In this document: in pieces, positions 24,332-33,322 of the stretch | How the letters are laid out: each line of letters begins with the position of its first letter | How positions within the stretch are numbered: position 1 is the first letter of the stretch | NCBI GenBank assembly: GCA_964602985.1 | Contig: CAZRTJ010000005.1 | Coordinates: 115,452-179,451 of the forward strand | Source of the DNA: CAYZJB01 sp964602985 | GTDB lineage: Bacteria > CLD3 > SB21 | Direction of reading: 5' to 3' | Length of the DNA: 64,000 bases | Position numbers and translations under genes: made by a program | The notes under the pieces: generated by a model | Database searches by the model: none | What the model saw: the letters and a program-made list of their open reading frames with translations, nothing else | Told to the model about the DNA's origin: nothing

Positions 24332-25454
24332 CCCTGATCGTCCACTCGTCCTGATCGTAGATGATAATTGCGACAACATCCGCGTACTGGAGGAAATGCT
24401 GGACCCGATCGACTTCAATTACTACTCGCTGACCAATCCAACCCACATTCACGAGGCACTGGAGCATCGCATTCCGGACCTGATTCTGCTCGATCTCTAC
24501 ATGCCGGAAAAATGCGGCCTGGATACGCTGGTCGCCTTGAAACGCGATCCGCGGTTTGACTCGATACCGGTGCTGATGCTGACCGCGGAAACGGACAAAC
24601 ATATGTTGTCCGCGTGTTTGGAAGCGGGGGCGATGGATTATCTGAATAAACCGGTCGACGCAATTGAGCTGCGGGCAAGAATTCGATCTGCACTGAGCCT
24701 CGCCCGCTTGACGCGCCGGCTTGCCGAACAGAATGACGAGCTAAACCGAAAAAACAAAGAGCTTCAACGGTTCACCGGCACAATTGTTCACGACCTCAAG
24801 AATCCGTTGACCGTTATTACCGCCTCGATCGACTTCATACTTCACAGCCTGATCGAATCGGGTCAATCGCAATCTGTCGAGTTTGCCGATATGATCAAGA
24901 CCGTGTCATTCGAGATGCGGGACACGATCAATACCTTGCTCAACGTGAGCCAGATTCAGCAAGGTGCGATTGATGTGCATCTGATCGATGGCGATCCCAC
25001 CTCCATTGTGGAAGTCTGCCTGAAGCGATTATACCTGCTCGCCAACAAGAAATCCATCCGGCTGATTCATGAGCAGACACCGGTGCCACGCGTGAACTAT
25101 GATGAGAAAATCCTGCAGAGTCTACTGATCAATCTGATCGATAATGCGATTAAGTATTCCCATCGCGGTTCGGCCGTTCACGTCCGCTATACGGTACGGG
25201 AGGCGGACGTGGTCGTATCGGTGATCGATCAGGGACAGGGAATGAGTCAGCGGGACCTCGAACTTGCGTTTCGCGACTTCCAGCGACTCAGTGCGCGCCC
25301 CACCGAAGGGGAGTCGTCAACGGGGCTTGGCCTTGCGATCGTGAGAAGTCTGGCCAGCGCCATGGGATCGAGCGTGGGCCTCCATTCCGCCGGAAAAGGT
25401 CAGGGATCGACGTTCTGGTTCACTCTCATGCGGTGCCAGACGGAGAGCGCATAA
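24318..25454 (+). CDS. Receiver-histidine kinase (REC-HisKA-HATPase)
   Basis: 378 residues and no membrane segment. N-terminal receiver with D59 in LILLDLYMP and lysine in DYLNKPVD; coiled linker about 128-152; HisKA with H158 in HDLKNPLTV; HATPase with LINLIDNAIKYS, VIDQGQGMSQRD and STGLGLAIV. Such cytoplasmic REC-kinases usually act as a middle step in a phosphorelay. The neighbouring hybrid kinase may feed it, and the OmpR-type regulator may be an output. It is the last gene of the operon; only four bases separate its stop from that of the convergent gene at 25459, and no terminator is visible. Confidence 0.93.
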   Translation: MKTNSPDRPLVLIVDDNCDNIRVLEEMLDPIDFNYYSLTNPTHIHEALEHRIPDLILLDLYMPEKCGLDTLVALKRDPRFDSIPVLMLTAETDKHMLSACLEAGAMDYLNKPVDAIELRARIRSALSLARLTRRLAEQNDELNRKNKELQRFTGTIVHDLKNPLTVITASIDFILHSLIESGQSQSVEFADMIKTVSFEMRDTINTLLNVSQIQQGAIDVHLIDGDPTSIVEVCLKRLYLLANKKSIRLIHEQTPVPRVNYDEKILQSLLINLIDNAIKYSHRGSAVHVRYTVREADVVVSVIDQGQGMSQRDLELAFRDFQRLSARPTEGESSTGLGLAIVRSLASAMGSSVGLHSAGKGQGSTFWFTLMRCQTESA

Positions 25455-25458
25455 CGTC

Positions 25459-26505
25459 CTAGTCCACCCACTCGGCCACGAAGATATTGGTCTCGCCTCT
25501 TTGTCGGGCGAACCGGTTGGATGCAAAGACCAACTTCTTCCCGTCGCGCGTCCACATCGGAAAACCGTCAAACGTTTCGTTAAATGTGATCCGCTCCAAC
25601 CCGGTCCCATCCGTTCGGATGGTGTAGAGATCGAAGTTGCGTCCGTCTGCCGAATGAATATTCGATGAAAAAATGATTCGGTCGCCCGTCGGATGAGGGA
25701 ATGGCGCAAAACTTGCCTTTCCAAGATTCGTGATCTGTCGCATGTTCTTCCCATCGGCATCGATCATGAAAATCTCCAGCGCCGTCGGACGGACCAACCC
25801 CAGTTTCACCAGTTCGTCGTAATCCTCCAGTTCCTTCTGACTTTTGGGCCGTGACGCGCGGAAGACGATCGACCGGCCATCCTGCGTAAAGAACGCCCCG
25901 CCGTCATAGCCCCGTTCAAATGTCAGACGCGTCTGATGGGTACCGTCGATATCCATCACATACAGTTCTGGGTCGCCGTCTCGCATGGACGTAAAGACGA
26001 TCTTGTCGCCACGCGGAGAGACGGTCGCTTCCGCATCGTATTTCGAATTGCTGGTGATTCTTCGAATGTTCTTTCCATCGACGTCCGCGATGAAGAGTTC
26101 AAATTCGTCGTACAGTTTCCAGACATACCCTTTGGACCGGTCCGGCGGCGGCGGGCATTCTTTGGAGAATGCGTGCGTGGATGCGTAGATGATTTGCCGA
26201 TCTCCCGGAAGGAAGTACGAGCAGGTGGTCCGCCCTTCTCCGTTCGAAACCAACCGCTTGTCCGAACCGTCTTCCTTCATCGTGAAAATCTGATCGCAGG
26301 TCCACTTTCCGGAAGTGGATTGATAACTCAACCGCGATTCGTCGAAGGACCAGTATGCTTCGGCGTTCTCCCCAGCCTCTGTCAACATCCGAATGTTGCG
26401 AAGGTGTCTTTCATCGGCAAAACGCAGTGTGTCCGACCGATGGGTCATGCCGGCGTCGTTGAGGGGAATCCATCCGATCAGGATTGAAAAAAGAAACTCC
26501 GTCAT
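25459..26505 (-). CDS. TolB-like beta-propeller (PD40 repeat) exported protein
   Basis: 348 residues from the ATG at 26505, inside ATGA with the upstream gene. The first 20 residues are hydrophobic (FLFSILIGWIPLNDAG) and probably a signal peptide. Propeller blades repeat throughout: AYWSFDESRLSYQS, SYFLPGDRQIIYAST, ATVSPRGDKIVFTSMRDG, AFFTQDGRSIVFRASR, FAPFPHPTGDRIIFSSN and PMWTRDGKKLVFASNR. This is a PD40/WD40-like propeller without the N-terminal domain of genuine TolB, so a Tol-system role is not implied. The short linker ELYVMDIDG-type ends are typical. Partner and ligand are unknown. Confidence 0.8.
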   Translation of the reverse strand: MTEFLFSILIGWIPLNDAGMTHRSDTLRFADERHLRNIRMLTEAGENAEAYWSFDESRLSYQSTSGKWTCDQIFTMKEDGSDKRLVSNGEGRTTCSYFLPGDRQIIYASTHAFSKECPPPPDRSKGYVWKLYDEFELFIADVDGKNIRRITSNSKYDAEATVSPRGDKIVFTSMRDGDPELYVMDIDGTHQTRLTFERGYDGGAFFTQDGRSIVFRASRPKSQKELEDYDELVKLGLVRPTALEIFMIDADGKNMRQITNLGKASFAPFPHPTGDRIIFSSNIHSADGRNFDLYTIRTDGTGLERITFNETFDGFPMWTRDGKKLVFASNRFARQRGETNIFVAEWVD

Positions 26506-27179
26506 ACCATCTCCATAGTTTCTCCAGGATTCAGAATGCGAGGATTGAGACCGAGAGCGTCGATTCGGGAAATAAACTGTTTCGCATCGGCACGGATGAT
26601 CTCCCACGTATCATAATGCATGGGTACGACACATCGGGGCTGGACCCACTCTGCCGCCGTGACTGCGTCTTCGATACCCATCGTGTAATTGTCCCCGATC
26701 GGAACCAGCATCAGATCGACGGGCTCACGCGCGACCAACTTCATGTCGCTGAATAGGCCCGTATCTCCGGTATGGTAGATCCGTTTTCCGTCCAGCGTCA
26801 ACACAACGCCGGCAGGCATCCCACCGTACGTGCCATCAGGAAAGGACGACCCGTGAAAAGCGGGAGTCAGTTTGACGTGGCCAAACAGAAAGGTATGTCC
26901 CCCGCCCACATGCATGCTATGCGTTTTCATACCGTGTTTTTCCGCATAGGTGCAGATTTCAAAATTGGCAATCAGAACCGAGTCACGGTGCGACCCGAAC
27001 CACAACGCATCTCCCCAATGATCGCCGTGCGCATGCGTGACGATGACATAATCGGGTTTGATATCTTCCTTTCGAATCGTCGCTTGCGGATTGCCGTCAA
27101 AAAATGGATCGATGACAACGCAGTGGGATGGGGACTGAAACATCCACGCCGCGTGTCCAATGAATGTTGCCCGTATCAT
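26502..27179 (-). CDS. UPF0173-family metal-dependent hydrolase
   Basis: 225 residues from the ATG at 27179, chosen over a GTG two codons upstream because AAGGAG is correctly spaced for it. The metallo-beta-lactamase fold is shown by FIGHAAWMF, VIDPFFDGN, the metal motif THAHGDHWGD (H49, H51, D53, H54), GMPAGVVLTLDGKRIYHTGDTG and VPMHYDTW. UPF0173 proteins are small MBL-fold hydrolases found in most bacterial phyla with no agreed substrate. The gene is coupled by ATGA to the propeller protein downstream. Confidence 0.92.
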   Translation of the reverse strand: MIRATFIGHAAWMFQSPSHCVVIDPFFDGNPQATIRKEDIKPDYVIVTHAHGDHWGDALWFGSHRDSVLIANFEICTYAEKHGMKTHSMHVGGGHTFLFGHVKLTPAFHGSSFPDGTYGGMPAGVVLTLDGKRIYHTGDTGLFSDMKLVAREPVDLMLVPIGDNYTMGIEDAVTAAEWVQPRCVVPMHYDTWEIIRADAKQFISRIDALGLNPRILNPGETMEMV

Positions 27180-27358
27180 AACCACTCCTTGTTTTGGCGC
27201 AATGTAGCGTCATTCCGCATTTCATTCTATGATTTCTTTCAGGAATGTTTCTGCCCCGCCCGGTGATGGGATGCGGAGATTTCGCGGACGGAGAAATCCC
27301 TTGCTCCTTGTTGGTGACGCGACTACTTTTTTTCGCGTTGACACACAAGGAGCCTCCC

Positions 27359-29182
27359 ATGAATCGTTTCCTCATTCTGGTATGCAGTTTGGCCGCATGC
27401 ACTCAGCCTACAAGGGATCGTATGGAAAAAGACATTCACTCGTACTCGAACATCCACGAGATTTCGGTTCGTCATCTGGATTTGGATCTCACCGTTGATT
27501 TTGACCAGCGACAGCTTGCCGGAACGGCGACCTGGTCGTTTGACAACCCCCAACGCGCCAACCAGTTGATCCTGGACACCAGAAATCTCGTGATCGAGCG
27601 GGTCGAGTCCGAGGGAAAGGACGTTTCATTTCACTGGGGCGATTCGTCGACGTGGTTGGGCCGCGCCTGTGTGATCCCGCTGTCCGCGGGCGCACAAACG
27701 GTCACGATCCACTATCGGACAGGCCCCGGTGCGGATGCCCTGCAGTGGCTGGCTCCGGAGCAGACGGCCGGAGGCAACAGGCCTTTCTTGTTCACGCAGT
27801 CTCAGGCGATCCTCGCGCGCACGTGGATTCCCTGCCAGGACGCTCCGGCCGTGCGATTTTCCTACTCCGCACGCATCCGCTGTCCCAACGATCTGCTGGC
27901 TGTCATGAGCGCCGAGAATCCGGTGACGAAAAACTCCACCGGAGAATACACATTTAAGATGGAACAGCGAATCCCGTCATACCTCATGGCCCTCGGGGTT
28001 GGCGATCTGGAATTTCGATCCCTCGGCGCTCGTAGTGGGGTGTACGCAGAACCTGCGATGATAGACAAGTGCGTCTACGAATTCGCCGACACGGAAATGA
28101 TGATCGAGGCGGCCGAGAGGTTGTATGGCCCCTATCGCTGGGTTCGTTACGACCTGCTCGTTCTCCCGCCGAGTTTCCCGTTTGGTGGGATGGAAAACCC
28201 CCGACTCACGTTTGCGACGCCAACCATTCTCGCCGGGGATCGGTCGCTGGTGTCGCTGGTATCGCACGAACTCGCGCATTCCTGGTCGGGGAATCTTGTG
28301 ACGAATGCGACGTGGAATGATTTCTGGCTCAACGAAGGCTTTACGACGTACTTCGAGCGGAGAATTGACGAGGCCCTCTACGGACGCGGATTTTCGGAAA
28401 TGCAGGCGTTGCTCGGCAAACAGGATTTGCAGGAATCGATCGAAGGCATGGGACACGAACACCGCGACACGTGGTTGTCATTGGACCTGGCGGGCCGGGA
28501 TCCGGACGAAGGGGTCGGCGACATCGCATACGAAAAGGGATATTTCTTCCTGCGGCTGCTTGAGGAAAGTGTCGGTAGGGAAAAGTGGGATGCCTTTCTC
28601 AACGAGTATTTTGCATCCCATGCGTTTCAAACGATGACCACAACGAAATTTCTCGGCTATCTGGGGAGCCGGTTGACGATCGATACCACAAAGGTCGATA
28701 TCAACCGGTGGGTGTACGGGCCCGGCCTGCCTTCGAACTGCCCTCAACCGGAATCCAATGCTTTTGCGGATGCAGAAAAGGCCGCGAGCGAGTTTGCCGC
28801 CGGCAAGAAGCCCGGGGAACTGGGCACTCATGGCTGGGTTGCCCAGCAGTGGATCCATTTTCTGCGGAAATTGCCGACGCCGCTGACGAAGAATCAACTG
28901 GCTGACTTGGATGCGGCGTTTCGCTTCACCGAGTCCGGAAATTCGGAAATACAATGTGAGTGGTTCCAGCGGGCGATAGAGAATGATTATCGCCCTGCCT
29001 TTGACGGGATGAGAAAGTACCTGCTGAGGATAGGCCGACGGAAGCTGGTTCGGCCGTTGTATATGAAATTAGCAGCAACGGAATCAGGGAAGTCGTGGGC
29101 AAAAGAGGTGTATTCGAAGGCGCGCCCGGGCTACCACAGCGTCACGGCCGGAACCGTTGACGCCATCCTGAATAGTCAATAA
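27359..29182 (+). CDS. M1-family aminopeptidase lipoprotein (leukotriene-A4-hydrolase-like)
   Basis: 607 residues from the ATG at 27359, supported by AAGGAG and by a lipoprotein signal (LAAC, C14); an upstream in-frame ATG at 27245 has neither. The M1 N-terminal beta domain includes LAGTATWSFDNPQ. The exopeptidase motif is GGMENPRLTF and the zinc site is HELAHSWSGN (H303, H307) with NEGFTTYFE supplying the third ligand. The C-terminal helical domain (VDINRWVYGPGLP, then residues 470-607) is of the leukotriene A4 hydrolase type. It should remove N-terminal residues from peptides in the periplasm or at the outer membrane. Confidence 0.93.
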   Translation: MNRFLILVCSLAACTQPTRDRMEKDIHSYSNIHEISVRHLDLDLTVDFDQRQLAGTATWSFDNPQRANQLILDTRNLVIERVESEGKDVSFHWGDSSTWLGRACVIPLSAGAQTVTIHYRTGPGADALQWLAPEQTAGGNRPFLFTQSQAILARTWIPCQDAPAVRFSYSARIRCPNDLLAVMSAENPVTKNSTGEYTFKMEQRIPSYLMALGVGDLEFRSLGARSGVYAEPAMIDKCVYEFADTEMMIEAAERLYGPYRWVRYDLLVLPPSFPFGGMENPRLTFATPTILAGDRSLVSLVSHELAHSWSGNLVTNATWNDFWLNEGFTTYFERRIDEALYGRGFSEMQALLGKQDLQESIEGMGHEHRDTWLSLDLAGRDPDEGVGDIAYEKGYFFLRLLEESVGREKWDAFLNEYFASHAFQTMTTTKFLGYLGSRLTIDTTKVDINRWVYGPGLPSNCPQPESNAFADAEKAASEFAAGKKPGELGTHGWVAQQWIHFLRKLPTPLTKNQLADLDAAFRFTESGNSEIQCEWFQRAIENDYRPAFDGMRKYLLRIGRRKLVRPLYMKLAATESGKSWAKEVYSKARPGYHSVTAGTVDAILNSQ

Positions 29183-29371
29183 GTGGACGCATGTCAAAAT
29201 ATTAACGTCATATTATTGACAGTGTGTTACACAAGTAACCGCACTTGCCTAGCGAAACTGTTGTTTACGATGCATTTATGTTGAGCGATAGCAACGGTAC
29301 GATTATTGATAATTTAAGTGCAATTACTTACGTAATTGCCTGTCTAAATCGGTTCATTTCTGGGTATTGTT

Positions 29372-29851
29372 TTGGTATATCAAGTAGTTTCATCCGAGCC
29401 CTCTGTGACACACAAAGATAAGGCACGAACGGCCCCTCAGAGGCTGAGTCCGTCTTCGCTAACCGCTCGAATTCTTCTAATCGATGACGATGAGATTGTG
29501 ACCAATACGATCTCAATGATGTTGAAGACAGGCTCCCATCAGGTCGTTGCCGCGTACAATGGCGTGGACGCCTTACGTGAGTTTGACGCCCAGCCGTTTG
29601 ACCTGGTCATTACGGACTTGTTCATGCCGGGCATGTCCGGATGGGAAATTGTCAAAGAAATCAGGAAGCGATCCGCGAAGACACCCATCATGTTGCTCAC
29701 GGGCTCCATCGAAGCAGTCACGGCTCATGAAAACCATCATTTGGACGAAATGGGCGTCTTTGAAATCATGATGAAGCCGATCCGAATGAGCGATCTGCTG
29801 AGCCGCGTAGATCTGGCGTTGCGGTCTCGGATCGCGGAAGGCACTACCTAG
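29372..29851 (+). CDS. Single-domain response regulator
   Basis: Up to 159 residues; the longest frame begins with TTG at 29372, and a GTG at 29405 is an alternative. The first 30 residues are unstructured, then a receiver domain: ARILLIDDDEIVTNTISM, phosphoacceptor aspartate in LVITDLFMPGMSGWE, MLLTGS, and the lysine in MMKPIRMSD. There is no output domain, so it probably acts in a phosphorelay or by protein contact. It is monocistronic, downstream of a notably AT-rich 189-base gap and followed by a clear intrinsic terminator. Confidence 0.85.
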   Translation: MVYQVVSSEPSVTHKDKARTAPQRLSPSSLTARILLIDDDEIVTNTISMMLKTGSHQVVAAYNGVDALREFDAQPFDLVITDLFMPGMSGWEIVKEIRKRSAKTPIMLLTGSIEAVTAHENHHLDEMGVFEIMMKPIRMSDLLSRVDLALRSRIAEGTT

Positions 29852-29883
29852 CCCCCATCCTCCCTTTCTTATAGTGAGAACCA

Positions 29884-29918
29884 ATACGGCGCGGTCATCA
29901 GACCCGCCGTATTTTTTT
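29884..29918 (+). terminator. Intrinsic terminator of the lone receiver gene
   Basis: ATACGGCG (29884-29891) pairs with CGCCGTAT (29905-29912), with additional inner pairing, and is followed by T-rich sequence to 29918. It lies 33 bases after the stop at 29851. Confidence 0.85.
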
Positions 29919-30056
29919 GTATAAGACTCGTCCATCCCGCGCGAAGCCAGCTATTATGGATTCTGGGCGAAGGAACCACGTCTACATGCATCCGGGGTCC
30001 TCAGTTTCCGTTGAGCCCCGGGCGGATATCATGGGTGTGCCACAGGAGCAGAATTC

Positions 30057-31292
30057 TTATTTCTTCAAATCCAGGGCAAAGCGAATGAACGCCCGGAAGG
30101 TGTGCCGGTACAGACGGTCCGTGTCCGGGAGAAATATTTTCGGATTCGTGTATTGATACGAAAATCCCAATATACCCTCGACATCAAGGCCGGCTTCCAC
30201 GAGCGCCAGTCTGGAGTGCGTATGGTCGTATTGTGCACGGATACGGTAACGAAGCCCTGCCGAAGTCTCTCCGCCCTTTGAATCGCTTAGGATGCGCCCT
30301 GTATACGCCGCGTCGCTGACGACATTTTCAAGGTTACGAAACTTATTTTCCAGAAAATTTGCTTTGACCCGGTATCTCAGCCATTTCAAAAGGTCCGGCT
30401 TCCAAAACAGCTTGACCGTCCGGATGACATTGAGGGCGCCCTGACTGAAAGCGAAGGCTCCGTTCGAGTTGATGGCGGAGGCATAGTCAATGTCCGCGCT
30501 ATAATAGTCCTTGGCGAGAATGACGCCCGAATGCAGACGGGGACTGTATCCGACAAATGCGTATCCCCACGTGCCCCGGCTGCGAAAACCCTCAGCCTGC
30601 AATCGTCCTTTCACCTCATTGTAGCGCTGATCAAATAGGGTGCGCAGCGGCGCATCGATGCTGTCGATATAGGATTCGCTGCGGACATGCTTTTCGTAAA
30701 AATACGTTACGGAAGCAGAAGGCGTCAACCACTCGTTGTACACGCCGCCGCCGAATCCGATAAGGCCGGATCGTAATTCTCCTTCCAACTGCCGCGCATC
30801 GGAGGAAGCGTCCGGATCCGTCGTATCGACTGGCGGAGTGTACTTATAACCAAAATACTGAAAGGCGCGCCAGTCTGCAGAGAACAGGAGAAACCGGTCA
30901 CCGTTCTCGCGTACGGAGAATGTATCCTGGCTCGTGCTATCATTGCCAAATCGCCATCCTTTTGTAAACCAGCTCATGTGGAAGGTGCCTTTCCATCCGG
31001 AGGGCGTCAGATCCGTCCGGTCCAGGAGTGGGCTCAGCACATTGGGGCCCTTTCGGCGATTGGCTTCGATGTCGAACTTCAATACCATTTCTTTGTCCGA
31101 CGCCTCCTGTACCGTCTCAAAAAACCGATGATAGAAGAAATTGTCACCGCGATAGACAAAACTGGAAATCGTCGAGAAGGGAACCTTGTCTTTGTCAAAC
31201 GTCAGGGGTGCCGACGGCTCTTGCGCCGACAAAGGCAGAACGATGGAGGCCGCGAGGACCCTGAGCAGGACTCTATCGAAGAGTATCGGCAT
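30057..31292 (-). CDS. Putative outer-membrane beta-barrel protein
   Basis: 411 residues. Signal peptide to about residue 23 (LLRVLAASIVLPLSAQ). The mature protein is rich in alternating aromatic/polar stretches typical of outer-membrane strands (TFHMSWFTKGWRF, RFLLFSADWRAFQYFGYKY, TWGYAFVGYSPRLHSGVIL, LRYRIRAQYDHTHSRLALV) and closes with FRAFIRFALDLKK. I do not recognise a family; the length and strand pattern recall porin-like or DUF481-like barrels. It overlaps the small lipoprotein gene upstream by 20 bases, so the two probably form an operon. Confidence 0.6.
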   Translation of the reverse strand: MPILFDRVLLRVLAASIVLPLSAQEPSAPLTFDKDKVPFSTISSFVYRGDNFFYHRFFETVQEASDKEMVLKFDIEANRRKGPNVLSPLLDRTDLTPSGWKGTFHMSWFTKGWRFGNDSTSQDTFSVRENGDRFLLFSADWRAFQYFGYKYTPPVDTTDPDASSDARQLEGELRSGLIGFGGGVYNEWLTPSASVTYFYEKHVRSESYIDSIDAPLRTLFDQRYNEVKGRLQAEGFRSRGTWGYAFVGYSPRLHSGVILAKDYYSADIDYASAINSNGAFAFSQGALNVIRTVKLFWKPDLLKWLRYRVKANFLENKFRNLENVVSDAAYTGRILSDSKGGETSAGLRYRIRAQYDHTHSRLALVEAGLDVEGILGFSYQYTNPKIFLPDTDRLYRHTFRAFIRFALDLKK

Positions 31293-31584
31293 ACGTCTCC
31301 TCGTCTTTTAGTTTGAGATGTCGGTTTCGTACAAAGGGCACCGTCGCGAGACTCGCGGTAAGCGAATCTCCTTCAATGACGACGTCGTAAGTGCCGGGAC
31401 GGATCCCGAAGGCAAACTCCTCGCCGGGAGCGACCGGCCCTGCGGTCAGCCGATTGTCGCTGTCATCGAATCGTACGCTCGTCACCGTGAGAGCGGCGCT
31501 TCGATTGTAGATGCCGTAGACCGCCACGTCTTCCAGACCGCACGCCGTCAGACATAAGGCGGTTGTCAATAGAGTCAATCGCAT
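31273..31584 (-). CDS. Small lipoprotein of unknown function
   Basis: 103 residues from the ATG at 31584, supported by GAGGAG and a proper lipobox (LTAC, C15). The mature 88 residues form a beta-rich domain (YGIYNRSAALTVTSVRF, VAPGEEFAFGIRPGTYDVVIE), a pattern reminiscent of small carbohydrate- or PEGA-like sandwich domains. The 3' end overlaps the barrel-protein gene by 20 bases, suggesting joint production of an outer-membrane pair. No family could be named. Confidence 0.65.
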   Translation of the reverse strand: MRLTLLTTALCLTACGLEDVAVYGIYNRSAALTVTSVRFDDSDNRLTAGPVAPGEEFAFGIRPGTYDVVIEGDSLTASLATVPFVRNRHLKLKDEETYADTLR

Positions 31585-31646
31585 GAGAACTCCTCGTGGT
31601 TTGGACTCCCGGATTTCATGTCCGATCCGGGTATGATTCATAAATT

Positions 31647-31937
31647 TCATTTTCCCACAAAGTTGGGTGTTTCGAGTCTTAGGATTTGTTTAGAAGCATT
31701 GTTGTTCTTGCACAACATTCCATACACGCTTTCTCGGGGATAGAGATCGTGTTTCTCAGTATCAAGGATGGCAAGTATATCGCCGGCATGCAAGGATACT
31801 GCGCTGCCGGACGACCGGCTAGTCGCCGTGCAGTTCTCGGCTAATGATCTCGATTTGGCATAAGTTACCAGCACTTTCCCGAGAGCCCAGCCCGAAATAC
31901 CCTTGATTCGTCGCATCGTCAGCAGATCACTTACCAC
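31647..31937 (-). pseudogene. SH3-like domain gene fragment
   Basis: A 96-codon frame opening with GTG, no signal peptide and no ribosome binding site; an in-frame TGA lies 21 bases upstream. ISGWALGKVLVTYAKSRSLA and DILAILDTEKHDLY align by eye with GWALADFIIANAKAAAISG and DFVAVTKEQGDWME of the SH3-type lipoprotein at 33323-34196. It therefore looks like a decayed internal piece of such a gene, left downstream of the intact SH3 gene at 31977. Confidence 0.5.
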
Positions 31938-31976
31938 TTTTCGCGCCGTGAGCGATCAGGTAGTTTAAAGGATCGA

Positions 31977-33272
31977 CTAGCCTTTCTCTCCACAAACGAT
32001 CTTCCAGTTCGGGACGAAGTTATAAATAGAGCGCATTAACGTGTTGTTGTCGTCCGCTTTTTGAAGTAAATCCAAGTAATTCGATGGAATGTCAAGCTTG
32101 ATCTTTATTTGGCTAGAATACTTAATCCTTGGATTATTACAGTTCGCTAAGAGACTGATGCAAATCTCCACTTCGTTTCTTTCTATCCGGGAGAAAGCAA
32201 ATTCAGATAATTGCGATATCGATATGCAGGCCATTGTAAGATCCTCGGTGCCCGACTCGCCCAATCTATTACGTACAACTTCATTATTCTGCAGCGCTTC
32301 CATTACAGATGTTCGATCAAAAATGTCAGTTAGCAAAGCCGATTGCGGATTCTCCCTGTTTAGATCAATAGTTTCCAAATAGGTACCGCCTTCAGCATTA
32401 CTTGTGTAATAGTGTTTTTCATAGGAAACCAGGGATCCGACAATTGAAGCCATTGTGTAATCTTGACAGTTACAGTGTGCGTCACTTGTGACCAACTCCT
32501 CATGGTCTCGATAAATGGTCACTTCCTTTTTTGTCACTTGATGAACAGCTATGGCATCTTCGTCTGACCATGCGACCATCCAGTCTCCCGTCAGTACTTT
32601 ATTTGGCAAATTCGTTACATCCGGCTTTGGTTTATCACGAAAAAACATGTTTGACACGAATTTCTGAAACTCGAAGCGCAAAGTAGTACCCATAAGTGAC
32701 GAATTACGGTACGTAGCATCTATCAGTGTTTTTCTTTTGTTATCATCCTTTTCATTTCTGACCTTCGCCGCGATCACTCCCAGCGTGATGTCGTTCTTGT
32801 CCGTGGAAATTTTTGCATCCTTGAGCCAGAGATGTGTGCCGGTCGGGTTGTCCAACTTTCCTTCCACGACTTCCGCCCATCCGTCGGATTGTTCTTTAAC
32901 GATGGCAACTATGGTAAGTGCATCCAGCGATTCACCGGTACTCTTTACCAAGAGTGGACGTTCAAATGTGTTTGCTTTTTCTGAAAGGACGCCGGTTTTC
33001 GCATTCGTGACTACACCCCGCGTAAGAATCCACCCCGTTGTTCCATCCGACAAACTGATATTGCAATATTCTTGTCCTGTTTTGACGTCTTTTTCAGTCT
33101 TACCAAGCCAGCTGACAGCTTCTCCCAGAGACACCGTTGTGAGAAGTTTACTCGTCTTCGAAGGCTCGCTTCGCAAAGACATTCCGTCTTCGATGCAGAC
33201 GGAGGGCGTTTGGGCAAAAGCCGGGAAGGACAACAGGATCGATAGAATCCATACGCGTGAGTGCTGATGCAT
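31977..33272 (-). CDS. Secreted SH3-domain protein
   Basis: 431 residues; signal peptide to about residue 21 (ILSILLSFPAFAQ). Residues 24-90 form an SH3b-like domain (SVCIEDGMSLRSEPSKTSK, LGEAVSWLGKTEKD, SDGTTGWILTRGVV) and about 95-160 a second one. The C-terminal 240 residues are a separate domain with several cysteines (DAHCNCQDYT, LTMACISIS, ICISLLANCNN); segments such as SYEKHYYTSNAEGGTYLE and DLNRENPQSALLTDIF loosely recall DUF3298/RsiV-type domains, but this is weak. SH3b domains often bind cell wall or protein ligands. The N-terminal 75 residues are nearly identical to the truncated gene at 38758-39063. More AT-rich than the housekeeping genes around it. Confidence 0.75.
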   Translation of the reverse strand: MHQHSRVWILSILLSFPAFAQTPSVCIEDGMSLRSEPSKTSKLLTTVSLGEAVSWLGKTEKDVKTGQEYCNISLSDGTTGWILTRGVVTNAKTGVLSEKANTFERPLLVKSTGESLDALTIVAIVKEQSDGWAEVVEGKLDNPTGTHLWLKDAKISTDKNDITLGVIAAKVRNEKDDNKRKTLIDATYRNSSLMGTTLRFEFQKFVSNMFFRDKPKPDVTNLPNKVLTGDWMVAWSDEDAIAVHQVTKKEVTIYRDHEELVTSDAHCNCQDYTMASIVGSLVSYEKHYYTSNAEGGTYLETIDLNRENPQSALLTDIFDRTSVMEALQNNEVVRNRLGESGTEDLTMACISISQLSEFAFSRIERNEVEICISLLANCNNPRIKYSSQIKIKLDIPSNYLDLLQKADDNNTLMRSIYNFVPNWKIVCGEKG

Positions 33273-33322
33273 GATAACGCTCGGTCAAATTATTGTTAAA
33301 TAAGATCCGCAAAATGGCAACA

